From Agapetus fuscipes (taxonomy: Eukaryota; Arthropoda; Insecta; Trichoptera; Glossosomatidae), in contig OX637339.1 of assembly GCA_951799405.1 (NCBI GenBank), positions 3,844,001 to 3,908,000 of the forward strand: 64,000 bases of DNA, given 5' to 3'. Of this stretch, positions 1 to 32,100 are shown one piece after another. The notes under the pieces are model-generated. The model had not been told where the DNA came from. It saw nothing but the letters and a program-made list of their open reading frames with translations, and ran no database searches. The translations under genes and the position numbers were made by a program. Positions within the stretch are counted from its first letter, which is position 1; every line of letters starts with the position of its first letter.

Positions 1-14935
<14,935 letters not shown>

Positions 14936-16154
14936 CAGGCGGTGGGCGCGCGCTCCTGCGGCGTCCCCAGCCACAAGCAGGACTAGTCACAGCCCCCGCC
15001 TGCCTCCGCACCCCATGCCACAACACCACCAACAGACAATAACATCTTCTTCATACAACTCTGAACAACAACAGGAAGGTATCTGTCAAACTTGGACAAT
15101 AAGATAAAGCAATCGCGAGTTATTGTGATCAGTTCACATCATAGTACCGACAAACAAAAGCATCTACCCTTGACATAGTGTAAGTAGACCCAAAACTAGC
15201 TTACTGGATTGAAAATTTCTATCTGGGAGACGCAACTGTCAGCCAGACCTCTCAAACTAAACAGAATACTTAATAATCATGTACTTATGTGTAAAAACAT
15301 ATGTTTTTTGCTTTCTTTATCTTGTGTTTTGACACCCAATAATTACGCATGTCGTAGTTTCTTATAAAAATGACTTTTTCTGTCAAAATTGATAAATTTC
15401 GCGACTGAAACAATTTGAAAACATGCACACAGCGTCCGTCCAGTGATAACGTTTTGAAATACCGACACAGGAAAGAATTTTTCTACCTTCTCTCGTGTTA
15501 CTTTGTTTATAGTGAAAACACATTGGGAGCATCTTTGTTCTCTTTCTTACTAATGGTGGTTTGTGATTAGGTAGGTTGACACGGATATAGCTCATATTTG
15601 TGTTGATATAGTTTTGGGCTCACTTATATTATACGTCTATGTCTTTTCTATGTGCAACTCACATTAAGATATCGGTCGAAATTTGACAACTTGATAAGAA
15701 AATATAAATTTTGTGGTTCAGTCCAACAGACAGACAATAATATCCTGACGAGGTGATCATGGAAACAATGAATGATGTAATGAAAATGCTTGGAAAGGCT
15801 GAATTCGATTATATAAATTGAAACTGAATTTTTTTATCCAGGCTGATTATGAAAGAATGATAAGAGAGGCTCTAGCCACCCTCGGTGGATTGACAAAAGC
15901 TATAACAAGGCTGGATCGGTGCAAAAGAATTAACTAAAAAGAATCCTTGGAAACAGAAGTTGCTGCGGAATGGTTGTTTTGTCTCTTTGATTGAGTTTGA
16001 CAGTTGTACCAATGTTGACATTCTGCACACATCTCACATTTCCCAGTGATGCTAAAATGATGATTTTCTTGAAGTATTTTTTTGTATAGCAATGCTAATG
16101 AAAAGCCAAATGGTTTTGGATGGGTATAAAATTCAAATCCTGTCCAATTCACCG

Positions 16155-16160
16155 AATAAA
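16155..16160 (+). promoter_or_regulatory. Candidate proximal poly(A) signal of the SPCA gene
   Basis: AATAAA about 1.2 kb after the SPCA stop codon. It is one of several possible 3' ends; transcript data would decide. Confidence 0.35.
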
Positions 16161-16315
16161 AAGTGGACTGTATTTGTAATTTTGTACTCAGTTCTGTGCT
16201 GTTGTTTATTGCATTCGTAATGTCATCACTGGCTTTAAAATGTTTAAATTAAGTTTGAGTTTTTCAGGTTTTACCTATGCAGTTTGGCTGATATATATAT
16301 ATATATATATATATA

Positions 16316-16399
16316 TTTTTAAGAAATCCTGTGCGGGAGACTCCCTAGATTCTAAAGACTCTAGGGGTCTATGACACTTGTTGTAGTGCCGCAGAGGTG
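16316..16399 (-). repeat. Solo tail 2 of family A SINE
   Basis: Only the tail 2 segment (reverse of GGGAGTCTCCCGCACAGG) is present, next to an (AT)n run. Confidence 0.65.
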
Positions 16400-18789
16400 G
16401 ATGGGTAGACCTATTATGTTATACTTATAATTACTAACTTTTTGATGTAATCAATGTTATAAAAATATGTTAACTTTTGAGGTTATTATTTTGTGAATTT
16501 ATCAGACATATATGTCTGTTATTCAAGAATATTTTTGCTTGAGGAAATAGCAAACCTTAAATTTAACCTGAATGGGGTTGAAAAACAATGTTTTACAATA
16601 CTGGTTTCCAGCCTCTTGTTTATTTTTTTTCACTAAAATGTGAATGGATTCGATTGGCAAAACAAATGTATGTTTTATTTTCGAAGGATTTAAGCTAAAA
16701 AGAATGTGAAGTCAACTTTAGGCTTATAATTCTTAGAATATCATGGTAATTCCTAGAATTGCCGTTTTGATAGCTTAGAGATGAATTCTGTGTAAATTTT
16801 TGCTTTTGACTCTTGCTTCTATATCTTCATTATATATTTGTCTATGAAGTCTGTAAACTTAGGGTCCTTTCCAACAAAAAGCTATTGAACATTTTGAGCG
16901 TTACTTTCTACCAGCTGTCTTTTCTGACACTATGTCTCAAACATGTCTGGTTTCTATCATTTAGTATCCATGTTGTTGTCGCATGTAGCCCGATAAAGAA
17001 TACTGATACATAAATACAAAGCCATGTGAATAGAAAATGGACAATCCTAAAAAAATAAGAAAGCAATAATACTACTTGTAAAGGGGCTATTTAGTGACCA
17101 AAGCCTTGCTGAAGGATGCTTTAAAAATACTGCAAAGTTAGAGGACCCTATATGACAAACATGCCATTGATTTCTATTGTGAATTAGAATTAAATTAAAA
17201 CTTTTAATGTTTTCTTTAAGCTTAGTAAAAGATGCATTAGCTTTATGAAAACTTTGTGTTAAAATTAAGATAAAATATGTGAGATATCGCAGGACTAGCG
17301 GTCAGATGGTGAGTGATGGTGTTATACAGTTGTTGTAAGGTGCTGGCGTGGAAACATGAGCGAGGTAAGGCTAAACATCGTTAGGGAGTCTAATAATGAA
17401 TCTCCTTTAGAACCAATGTAACGATACGTGGCAAATGAAGCCATTTAGGAAAATTTTAGCTGTAATATAGTGTAATCTTAAATCTACTTGTGATTATTTA
17501 TTAAATACTTGTAACGTAATCAATAGTTCTTTAGGTAATCATTATATCAATATGTAGTTTATGAGAAAGGAAATCTTAAAGAATCCTGGTGACACTGTAA
17601 AATTCATACAGCTATTTAAATATACTAACGGTTCAAATGAAAGATGTTCCACTGCTATATTGAATTCATCCTTTCTTTGAATTCGTCTTTTGATTATTGT
17701 TAAAATAATACTACGAATAAATCAAAAGAAAATTGTAAAACTTTGTCAGCTCTACTTACAAACTCCGTGTAACTTTTCTACAATGAAAATGACGCAAGAC
17801 AAGCAAAGCTTAGAGTATGATTGACTTTTAATTTTATTTTTGACTATCAACGATAATCTATGCCAATTTAATTTTTAAATAATGACACGAAAGCCACACT
17901 GTTACGTGTAATTTGCTTTTATGAAAAGCTGAATAGTTGAATTTTCTGCATTTGATGTTTCGTTTGACACTTCAAAAAATTGATTTGAATGCTTAGGTGT
18001 TGTGTCATCTATGAGGGAATGAGTTAACTAACTTTGTATGAGGTTTGAGATGAGTATTTGCTTCTCTCCTCATCAGCTTTTATCAACTTGTGCCCGTGTG
18101 GCTCTCAGATCGTTGTATTGTGTAAATTTGACATCATATATTATATGTAGTTACTTAGATGATAATGTGAAAATTTATATCATAGGCTTAAGGATCTTAT
18201 TCTACTGTGAATCTATTCTTAAGAACTCCTTTCTGAAGAGGCTTGTGTCTGTAAAAATGAGGGTAAGGAAGTAGATATTATTTTTATCCTTTAAGACCCA
18301 GTTCAGTCAATTTATACAAAACAAGGCAGCCATCTTTTGCAGTGCGAGAAACCTTGATTTCCACACCTAGAGTTCGGTATTATTCTGTAAGATTCAATTT
18401 TAACTGGAATTTTGTTTGTTTGACATGTTTACAAATGAAAATTAATTTAAAAATATAGATTGACGATCCCTTACAGTAAAACTTACTGGTATTGTAACCA
18501 ACGTCGTCAGGAGACACCCTTGTTGTTTGATAACCTGTTCATCGCTTAATCATCTTTGCTCACCGCTTCACTTTATAAACAGGTCTCCACGAGATTAATT
18601 TCTCTGTTAACGTATATTACAAATCTTAAAGTTGATTTTTTCAAAGTAATGAGGAACTAAAAGTATTTTGTCCTATTTTAGAAAAAGCTCATGGTTTGAA
18701 ATATGAGAAATCTCATTTGAAACACTTTTTGCAGGGAAATTAAAGTCATATTATATTTTTTAGGGTATCTCTGTTAACACAGTGAAAGT

Positions 18790-18945
18790 CCATTGTATTT
18801 AAAAAAAAAAAACAATTGGAAAAACAAAGTTTTAATTCACTTTTATTTATGCTCCTGAAGATACCTTATTAGGCGAAAACGTTTGAGCAAAAAATAAAAT
18901 GAAAATGAATTAAAACTTTGTTTTCCTATTGAATTTAAAAAACAA
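18790..18945. repeat. Inverted repeat around a CTGAAGA-hairpin module
   Basis: AAACAAAGTTTTAATTCA on the left and its inverse on the right (TGAATTAAAACTTTG) flank 18855-18881. Confidence 0.6.
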
Positions 18946-19568
18946 AAAAAGTAAAGTCATTTTGTAGAGTGTAAGGCATTAAATTTTTCTTATTGAAAAT
19001 TGATATTTTTAATATCTCCGATAGATGGCAGTGTTATGCTTTTCAATTGATTGAACTGCGCCTTGAAAGTGACTATGTAGGTAGGTGATTATTTAAATTC
19101 TCTATCTATGTGAACTTTATAGATTTAAGTGTAATTTTTGTCACAAAAAAAAAAAAAACAAGCCGAAGTGTGCTACAAAATACAGAGTCACAAAATGAAA
19201 CATGACTATATGCTGTATGTATACAATTGCCTTTGAGATGCATTTTGAATGCGATAAAAAAGAAAGAAAAAAACTTAAGACATATTTTTGAAAAACAATT
19301 ACAAATATTATCTCTATTTATTATTGTATATTCACAATGTGAATGTCGTTTTTCTCATTTGACGTTTCTGAAGTGTAGACTTAAGATTCAAAATATTTGA
19401 GGTAAGCTCTTATTGTAAATGGTACGGAATATTGAATTAACATTCTAAAATTGACTCTTCTAGATATGTATTGGATATTTTCTGAAGTATTATAATCAAG
19501 TAAGTTTTACACGTCTACTTGTGATTCACCTTGTAATGTGTATTAACCAAGATCATAGAATAACAATC

Positions 19569-20027
19569 TACATATTTATTGATGATGATAAGGATGTAGA
19601 ATCCATCTTTCCGGGCTTGTAGACCATGGTCCAATAATTCTTTTGTAGGCTGCTTTATTCTTTTTGGAAGGCTGCTACGTTTCGTCAGTAACATACGACT
19701 GACTTCTTCAGGGCTTGTACTTAGACTGATCGCTTTGATTAGAGCATGCGGTATTTATGTGTCATCTGTGGAATGGGCGGGGCTTGTAAATTGGCACAGA
19801 TGACACATAAATACCGCATGCCCTAATCAAAGCGATCAGTCTAAGTACAAGCCCTGAAGAAGTCAGTCGTATGTTACTGACGAAACGTAGCAGCCTTCCA
19901 AAAAGAATAAAGCAGCCTACAAAAGAATTATTGGACCATGGTCTACAAGCCCGGAAAGATGGATTCTACATCCTTATCATCATCTGAAGCCAGCCATGAA
20001 AGCCTAAAAACACTTACATATTTATTG
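19569..20027. repeat. 404-bp palindrome flanked by a 13-bp direct repeat
   Basis: Arms 19581-19770 and 19795-19984 are 190 bp each and nearly identical (one mismatch seen), with a 24-bp spacer. TACATATTTATTG occurs at 19569-19581 and 20015-20027. Each arm carries one CTGAAGA-hairpin-GAAAC module. Confidence 0.9.
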
Positions 20028-20244
20028 TTGCTGCTTCTAACATCTCTATAGGTGCGTGGTAGATTTTCATTCGATCATTGTTAAATAATTTTTCCAGGGA
20101 ACGCTGAAATTCAATAGGATACTGTAAAGAAATAAGAAAAAGATACAGAAATGTTAAATTAAATTACAGTACAATTTCAATTGTTATAAAGGTGACTCTT
20201 ACATATTAAGCGCAGTAAATTAGTACAGAAATACGTCATCATTT

Positions 20245-20495
20245 GACCTTGACTTATAGGTTGGTATGCGGCTGACCACCCATGCTGTAGAAATGGTTCA
20301 CTTTACCAATGTCACCCCTGTCTCAGAGAAGGACGGCAAGAGTTGCAGGGTGTATGTCCATTTGAGATTTGGTTTTTGTGTTGTAGGTTCACATGCGGCA
20401 TGTGTAAGCGCGAACTTGTACTTGTCTGGTTGTGAAAATGCATGTAATGTGAATCTTCAATGTAACATAGCTTTGCAACTTAGATTAGATTATTA
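20245..20495 (+). mobile_element. Family C copy
   Basis: Full-length with a short TTAGATTAGATTA tail. Confidence 0.8.
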
Positions 20496-20509
20496 TCATA
20501 GCTTGACAG

Positions 20510-20605
20510 ACCGGTATGGGCCTTGGCTGAATCCAGGATTCTCCTCCACTCTCATCTGTCCATCGCCTTTTCTCTCCAGGCATGCATGTCTGCGTTGACA
20601 CCGTC
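20510..20605 (-). mobile_element. LINE 3' fragment
   Basis: Similar to 31270-31380 and 40515-40640 (shared core ATTCTCCTCCACTCT). Confidence 0.45.
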
Positions 20606-21040
20606 CATCCTTGGAATTACAGTAAATACATATCCTACTGTAAATGAAAGTTACTTTGTACTTTTCAATGACAGTCAGCTATAGGACTGCACCATGTGTC
20701 AGTGACTCATCATTCCATTATTTTTTTGTCCTGCGCCTTCACTAGCTCCGTGGAGGGAAGGACAAAGTCTATTTTGTGTATCGCAGTAGGCTTCCGTCTT
20801 ATTCAGATAATCTGTGCTTCGGATAGTCAGAGTTAAGATAGTAGAAGTTCTACTGTATTACCGTTCACTCTTGTATATTTATTGTTGTTTTTATAACTGT
20901 GGCAACACTCGCAGCGCTATGTTATTCTATGTCGTTGGTATAATTACACCACAGAGTATATTTTCTCACAACATTCTTTTCGCTGTTTAAATAATAATCT
21001 TAGTGTGAATGAATTTGCGAGCGTTTAGTGACGATTCTAA

Positions 21041-21213
21041 ATCTAAGTTGCAAGATGTATATCATTTGACATTCATATTAAATGCATTCCCACAAGCAGA
21101 CACATATAAGTTTGCGCTAACACATGCCGCATGTGGACCTGCAATATAAAAACCCAATCTCAAATGAACATAAGCCCTGCAACTCTTGCCGACCTTCCCT
21201 GAAACAGGGGTGA
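21041..21213 (-). mobile_element. Family C, truncated 5' end
   Basis: Ends abruptly after CAGGGGTGA. Confidence 0.7.
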
Positions 21214-22090
21214 AGATTAATGATTTTAAATTGGAATTACGGTCGGTCGTTAGACATTTTATGTAGAATTAAAAACAGATAAGGAAAATTTCATATTTTT
21301 AATGCTTCATTGAAGCTGTATCTGTCATCGTCAATAGTTGTTTCTCTTCCACACCTCGTTCAGTTCCTGCCTCTTTGGCTTTTGTAGGGACACGTCTTGT
21401 GATGATAATTAATTTGCCTCCAAAAAAATTATGACAAATCCATTTTTCTCTACACCACGGTTCTTAAAATCTATTTTTAATTCTACGTAAAATTGCTAGT
21501 GCGGAGTCTTTAAGAACTCAATATCGTTAGTGAAAGGATTAACTTGATACGTCGGTCACAATGTAAACATTAAATTTTTTGTCTAAAAATCAATATTCTC
21601 TAGAAATTATACTCTAAACATAGGTATTTATTGTAGGCAGAAATTTAGTGGAATTTATGATATAAATTAATTATATCTTTAAAAGAAATGTATCTCTTGA
21701 ACATTTGTAATGTTTTATGTAATAAAATACAATGGTACATGGATCGTAATGCATCTGAGCGAGGGGGCTGCCTGAATATCTCAATATTCAGGACTACCAA
21801 CTGGGCATGATTTTGTTTTTCTTATTGTTCATTGGAATATTTTTACTGAAGGAGTATTTTTATACTCCTTCATTTATAACACGACCTCCTTGATGTCAGT
21901 TCTTATAACTTTTGTCATGCCAAAAATGTTTTTTTGTTATAAAAAATATTAAAGAAGAACAACAGAGTAAATGGAAGTTCAGTGGCGTTCGGTAAGATGG
22001 TTCTAGGGGGGCCGTTTTCACTCCTCCTACCGTTCGACCATTGCTCGCAATGTTTGTTCTGCCCCGACCCCTGGTCAAAAATCAAACTGT

Positions 22091-22415
22091 CTTTTTTTTT
22101 TTTTAAGAAATCCTGTGCGGGAGACTCCCTAGATTCTAGAGACTCTAGGGGTCTATGACACTTGTTGTAGTGCCGCAGAGGTGTACGAGCTTGGTCGTCG
22201 CTACAAAGCGCCAATACTCAAGCAAGACCCAATTGCTGTAAGGCTGGATGGACCTTTGGTGACCGGTCATTGGTAAAGGTTTATGAATTTTTCAACCTAG
22301 CGAAGAGCAAATTTGAAAATATAAATGGTATATTTTTTGTGCTCCGCCGGAATTCGAACCCACAACCTTCCCGTTCAGAGTCCATAGTGTTACCACTGAG
22401 CTACGGACCGGTCGA
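22091..22415 (-). mobile_element. Family A SINE, tail 2
   Basis: Poly(A) (as T), tail 2, body and tRNA-like part, ending at GGACCGGTCG; no 5S part. Confidence 0.8.
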
Positions 22416-22679
22416 TCTAATGTCATGTTTTACAAGATGACAACGGTAGTTCCATTTTCAACCACATTCATTACGATATGTGTACCACTGTACATTTGAC
22501 TACCTTCTACATTCGCACGCGCTGTGATTTTTTTGTGCGTAATTGTATTTATGTCTTATTCTGTATTGCCGGAAAGCCATGCCTGACATTCTAGCAAAAT
22601 TCTTCTATATGCATTTTTACAAGGAATTCTAGGATAAAAGTAACAATTTCGATGTGCCATATTATGTGATGGCAAATTT

Positions 22680-22830
22680 TACAACGGACTCAGCACAATA
22701 AAAAAATCCGTGGCTATGTGACGTCACCGATAGTAAATAAAAAATGTATTTCCAATATTTAGGGAAGTTTTTATTTTACAGCCCTGTGAAACGTATGCAG
22801 TCGGCGGTATTGCTAGATGCAGTGTGGTGC
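22680..22830. repeat. Dispersed repeat with TGACGTCAC core
   Basis: GGCTATGTGACGTCAC and the downstream block match 27565-27715; shorter copies lie at 39280-39345 and 39020-39050. Confidence 0.5.
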
Positions 22831-23275
22831 ACTGTAGTGTACTTTCAAACTATCTACATAATATTGTATTGAAATTTTGACTCTCTGTCCTGTATTTAGC
22901 CAGACCGAGTGACACAATTAAAATGTGCTAAGTCGGTTTTTTTGTTTGTGTGTCAGGCTTCATGGAATCCAAGGTAAGAGCAATTTTTGGAAATGTAAAG
23001 CACTTTTTTGATAATTCACATGTTTTTGTCAATTCCAATTATATTTATTGTCTGCTGTTTGATTATTCTTAGAGAGAGACTTTGTCAATATATTATTTGA
23101 TGAAAATATTTTTTCTTGTAACTATTTTTTGAACTATTGAATTTGTATCCATTTATTTTTCATGGAAGGCATCTTTAATGAATTTGATTTAAATTAATTT
23201 TACAGTTATCTTTGATAAGTTAACAGTCCATAAAGTAAAATTGAATATTTTTTGTACAGAGGTTGTTTGACAAAT

Positions 23276-23531
23276 CGCTCCCCCAGTTCTTGTTTACCGT
23301 ATGACGCCAATCTTGTCAAATATGACTTTTTCATGCAGTTGTCTTATGAATCAAATTCTACACAATCTGAGCTAAGAAAATCTGTACAACTCGATAATGT
23401 GAGAGTTATTTTAAATATTTTTAAAATAAATTTCTTGTTTTCATAAGACACATTGGTCCAGTACACATGCAAACATTGCTCATGTAAAATTTTCTCAATG
23501 GCGTATACGGTAAACAAGAACCAAGGCAGCG
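23276..23531. mobile_element. MITE with about 33-bp terminal inverted repeats
   Basis: Ends share AGTTCTTGTTTACCGTAT / GGTTCTTGTTTACCGTAT in inverted orientation and are flanked by AAAT. A second, decayed copy is at about 62740-62950. Confidence 0.65.
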
Positions 23532-24374
23532 AAATGTGAGTCATATAATGTTTATTTTCATAATTTGTTTTTAGAACCATCCTTTTTTCGTCAATATTAA
23601 ATAATACTCTAAACCGAATATTTAAAATTTGTAACATTTTTAAAATACACTTTTTTTAAATAACTCTAAAAACTACTGTCATGATTCCAAACCTTTACAT
23701 TTAACTATTGAATTGATCAACATTTTATTTATTAAAGATTTTTTATGCAACACAGTTCAATGGATGTGTCGCATATTTATTTTTATATTTTTTTACAGAA
23801 AATGTGAGCTTATTTTTTACATCCTTCCAGTTTTGAAAACTAAAAGGTAATTTTACATTTTAACTATTTGTACCTACGCAGTCAGATATATTGTTGTTTC
23901 GAGGGTTGTCTATGTACAAATTTGCTTTTAAAAATATAATATTTTTTCCATTTCAAATAAACCTTATATAGTTTTTCAAAATGTATTATTGATTTTAATC
24001 ATTCAAGGATTATTTTACCAAACTTATAACTATTTTTTACTTGTGATCACAAAAGAAGTCTCGCCTATTGAGATTATTTGAATAATTGGTTAAAACAGTG
24101 AATTGTATGTACATTAAATTTATTTTTCTCTTTATTTAGCTTGTACATGTTTAGTTTTGTATGTTTTAATGTAAATTTTTGCCAATATGAAATTTAGTTA
24201 TTTTATAGATCATGTATACAGGCAGCTGTTTGGGATGCGTTTGTTTTAAGTATCAAAATATGAAAAGCACAATATTCCTATAATTTTTAAGTTTGTCTCA
24301 ATATGTAATTCTATGACAGGAATGACTTATCAGTATGTAATAATATTATCATGTATGTTTTATGATTCGACACC

Positions 24375-24402
24375 AATAAAACATTGCATTTTACTGAATA
24401 AA
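24375..24402 (+). promoter_or_regulatory. Candidate distal poly(A) signals (two AATAAA)
   Basis: Two AATAAA hexamers lie 16 bp apart in AT-rich sequence about 9.4 kb after the SPCA stop, before the convergent NDUFV2 gene. If used, the SPCA 3' UTR would be unusually long. Confidence 0.3.
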
Positions 24403-24807
24403 ATCATTTGGTTTGAAGAATTCTTCAATTATGTTAACTGCTCAAATAAAAGAGTGCCTCAAAAATAAATTGCTGGCTTCAAGATGTGGGTGTTACAATC
24501 CATCGGATACTATATAATATGTCATGGACTGATAGATGCTCTTCAAAGGAAGAAATCTGATTGAATTCTGAGATATCAGAGAATATCCCGGCTGAAGAAT
24601 CAGTGGTTTGGCAGAAAAACAACACAGCTAATTGCGTGGCCAACTGTCAAAAATGATGTATTACAAGATGGCGAAGAAGAAGCGAATATAAGAAGAGGTA
24701 AGCATTGAATGAAGTTAAGCGGTTGATGAAGGAGGTGAAGATTCCACTGTTGGCCGTGTAATAAAGGTGATCGAATAAATTCTGCATGAACAGTCAAAGG
24801 CAATGCT

Positions 24808-25000
24808 GGAGAGATGTTTTCTGGGATCAGTTACCGTGGTCTATAGAAGCTGGAGCTTCCGGATGTTTTGCCTATGTCTACAATGGGCTTCTTCAGCGTG
24901 AAGTGTGATGATGAAGATGATCTTGATGAAAAACGTCCGGAAAGCTCCAGCTCCCATAGACCATGACAACAGATCCCGGAAAACATCTCTCCAGCATCAT
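24808..25000. repeat. Inverted repeat with CTGAAGA module
   Basis: Arms around 24808-24870 and 24934-25000 match (GAGAGATGTTTTC, CTGGAGCTTTCCGG). The module is on the minus strand at 24862-24896. Related sequence lies at 26866-26955. Confidence 0.6.
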
Positions 25001-25069
25001 CAGCCGGCCGTGTAAGCCTAAAACTCTTAGTCAAAGGTGAATTCAAAACAGTGCATTATTTACAAATCT

Positions 25070-25075
25070 TTTATT
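25070..25075 (-). promoter_or_regulatory. Candidate poly(A) signal of NDUFV2
   Basis: TTTATT on the plus strand (AATAAA on minus), about 170 nt past the NDUFV2 stop codon. Confidence 0.5.
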
Positions 25076-25244
25076 TGGGCATGTAAGTCAAAACAAAATC
25101 CTATATTTTTTTCAAAACGCAATAAATGAAAAAAGTATAATACAATAATGTCTGCATACACAATAAATAACAGGAAAAGAGAAAAAATATTGGTATTCTA
25201 AATTGAGTAAGTAGATAGTAATATTTATGCATATGTGTTCTAGA

Positions 25245-29833
<4,589 letters not shown>

Positions 29834-30892
29834 CTGAGGAAAACAACACACAAATTCTCCTATTTCAATTGTTAACTATTAGAGGTAAAAACTTATTTAC
29901 AAATTACAATTGGTTTAAAAATTAATTACTTAATACTTTTTGAATAGTAGACACAATGCTGTAAGATACATCTATATTATTTTCGATGTGGCCAACATCT
30001 TCAGGAGGCACTCTTTCTGGAAGATAAACAATTGATCATCGTCAGAACGGACCATCCGTTTCTCTGCAAATGTTGGTTGTCTATGTAACGAGGTCCTTAC
30101 CAACCAATATCAAAATATTAGTTGCAACCCTGGAAATTCGACAGTGTAACATTAAATAAAAATCTATAGAATTTGTTTGGACTCTATTTAATTTGTTTGT
30201 AATTGTAATTTGGATTGTATTTTTTTAAGTATATTAGCAGATACCTAGGTAAGTATTTTAATTTGAAAAGGGTTACGTTCGACACGGAAATTGTAAGTCC
30301 GATTTGTTTAATCATACGTTGAACGGAACAGTAATGTCCGTATTAAAAAGATTTAATTTCATTTTCATGTTTAAGACTGAAAAAATTGTGATCGAGAGAA
30401 AATTATATTGTGTTCGATTTGTCTTGACATTTGAACGATAACAAATTTTAAGGTTAGGTTACATAATTGAGAACTAGAATTCAGTTTGAATTTGAGCCTC
30501 GGGATTGGTTTAAATGAAAAAAATAATTGTTTACCAATGTTTGTGTCGCATTTTTAATACTGGAGAGCATTATTAATGCGAGCAGATCCGAAAAATTATC
30601 TGCCAATATTTTTTTTCCACTGACAAGTGACAGCAGATGGTGTGGACAACTGGAAAAAAAAACACTAAAGGGGATTTTTTTTATTTAGCCTACCATAATA
30701 ATTTCAATCCCCACAGTGGACCTGGCACAAATTTAAATTGATAAAAATCTCGGAAAGAAGACGTTACCTTTTCTTTACCTTCTTCGTTTGATGTCAATAT
30801 TTCGTCTAAGTGGCGATAAAAAAAAAATTCAAGAACCAAAACGTCGTCGCACTGTCAAAACAAAATATAACAGAAAAATCCTTTACTTTTCC

Positions 30893-31060
30893 TTAAAAAT
30901 ATATACTTACTCATATTTTCTTGTGAAGACTGAGTAAGTCTAGCCGTCATCTTATTTTTGGCTTGAAATAAACACCGAAACGGGAAATCATTTCTGACAC
31001 CCTCGGTAGTGGTCGAACCCAAGCTCTCAATATGGAATGCAAGCACGCTACCAACTATCT
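30893..31060 (-). mobile_element. Family B SINE, head and part of body
   Basis: ACCGAAACGGGAAATCATTT and GGAATGCAAGCACGCTACC on the plus strand. Confidence 0.6.
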
Positions 31061-31261
31061 TTACCTAACTTTACTACAATCTAAATGAATATGGATCTTA
31101 ACCACGTACTCAGTAAATTTTCTGAAAAAAAAAAATTTTTTGCATGTGAGTTAGTATTTTCTTATTTTTTCATATTTTTCTTTTCATTTTCTTATTTGGA
31201 AAAATATTTTTTTGAGAGCTTTACAAAATCAGCTATATGTAAGTCTTTCTGTCCCCCTCTA

Positions 31262-31875
31262 CATTTTGCATCATCATCATAAGCTCGACAGCCCTGAATG
31301 GGTCTTGGTTGGATCCAGGATTCTCCTTCACTCTTGCCTGTTCATCGCCTTTGCTCTCCAGTCACGTACATCTGCCTTCACTGCAAATTTGTTGACACAG
31401 GTCCCTCCATCACATTTTTGGCCATCCTAGTCTCCTTCAGTCTTGTGGCACTGAGAGTGTTAGGCGCTTGATGAGGATTATGTCGTACATTCTAATTATA
31501 TGACCAGCTCACTGCAGGCGCCCTATTTTGATGTAACTGATCACATCGGGCTCTCTGTAGATGTCATAGAGCTCCTTGTTGTACCGACGATGCCATCCAT
31601 TATTATCTCTCATCGGACTGTAGATGGTTCAGAGAATCCTCCTTTCAAACGCTTTTATCGAGATCTTAGTCTTTTTTGTCATAAACCAGGTTTTAGAGGT
31701 ATACGTCAAAAGGGGCTTGATTATTGTCTTGTGCAGCAGCACCTTTGTGTTCTACCGGACCAGCTTTGATCTGAACAATTTTGAAGATTTGACAAGGTGA
31801 CATCTTATTCTTAATTTCTTCTTGCATGTCATTATCCCTGGTCACGGTGGAACCCAGATACGTAAATGATTTAAT
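31262..31875 (-). mobile_element. Decayed LINE (RTE-like) reverse-transcriptase C-terminal region
   Basis: Minus-strand frames contain FTYLGSTVTRDNDMQEEIKN, a common post-RT phrase, followed by decayed sequence. The 31262-31345 part recurs at 20510-20605 and 40510-40655. Confidence 0.6.
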
Positions 31876-32022
31876 AACATCAAAAATGTGTAAACAAATA
31901 TAGGAAAAACTCAAGTGTATTAACAATTGAAGCGTAATACGTATATTTACTAAAATAATATTAACACAATATAAAGTTGACTAAATGTTCGGTTTAAAAA
32001 AGCCAAACAGGTGTCAAACAAT

Positions 32023-32028
32023 TTTATT
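32023..32028 (-). promoter_or_regulatory. Candidate poly(A) signal of the phospholipase gene
   Basis: TTTATT on plus (AATAAA on minus) about 73 nt beyond the iPLA2 stop codon. Confidence 0.5.
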
Positions 32029-32100
32029 AATATTACAAACAAAAGTGGAATAATTTCATTGAGAAGTTTTACTTAAAAATAATTTGTTAATGTCATTTGT

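Larger units (their letters stand above)
14936..25069 (+). other. Gene-free stretch: SPCA 3' UTR and intergenic repeats
   Basis: No ORF here resembles a protein. The first part must be the SPCA 3' UTR, with possible poly(A) signals AATAAA at 16155-16160 and, much further on, at 24375-24380 and 24397-24402. The stretch holds family A and C SINEs, an (AT)n run near 16289-16315, a 404-bp palindrome at 19581-19984, a MITE at 23276-23531 and an inverted repeat near 24808-25000. The rest is AT-rich sequence in which nothing else was recognised. Confidence 0.6.

Noticed and set aside
29834..29851. Start of NDUFV2 directly upstream of WRAAGARALQ
   Set aside because: The upstream in-frame codons contain no ATG and end in a strong splice acceptor, so the leader must be on another exon.
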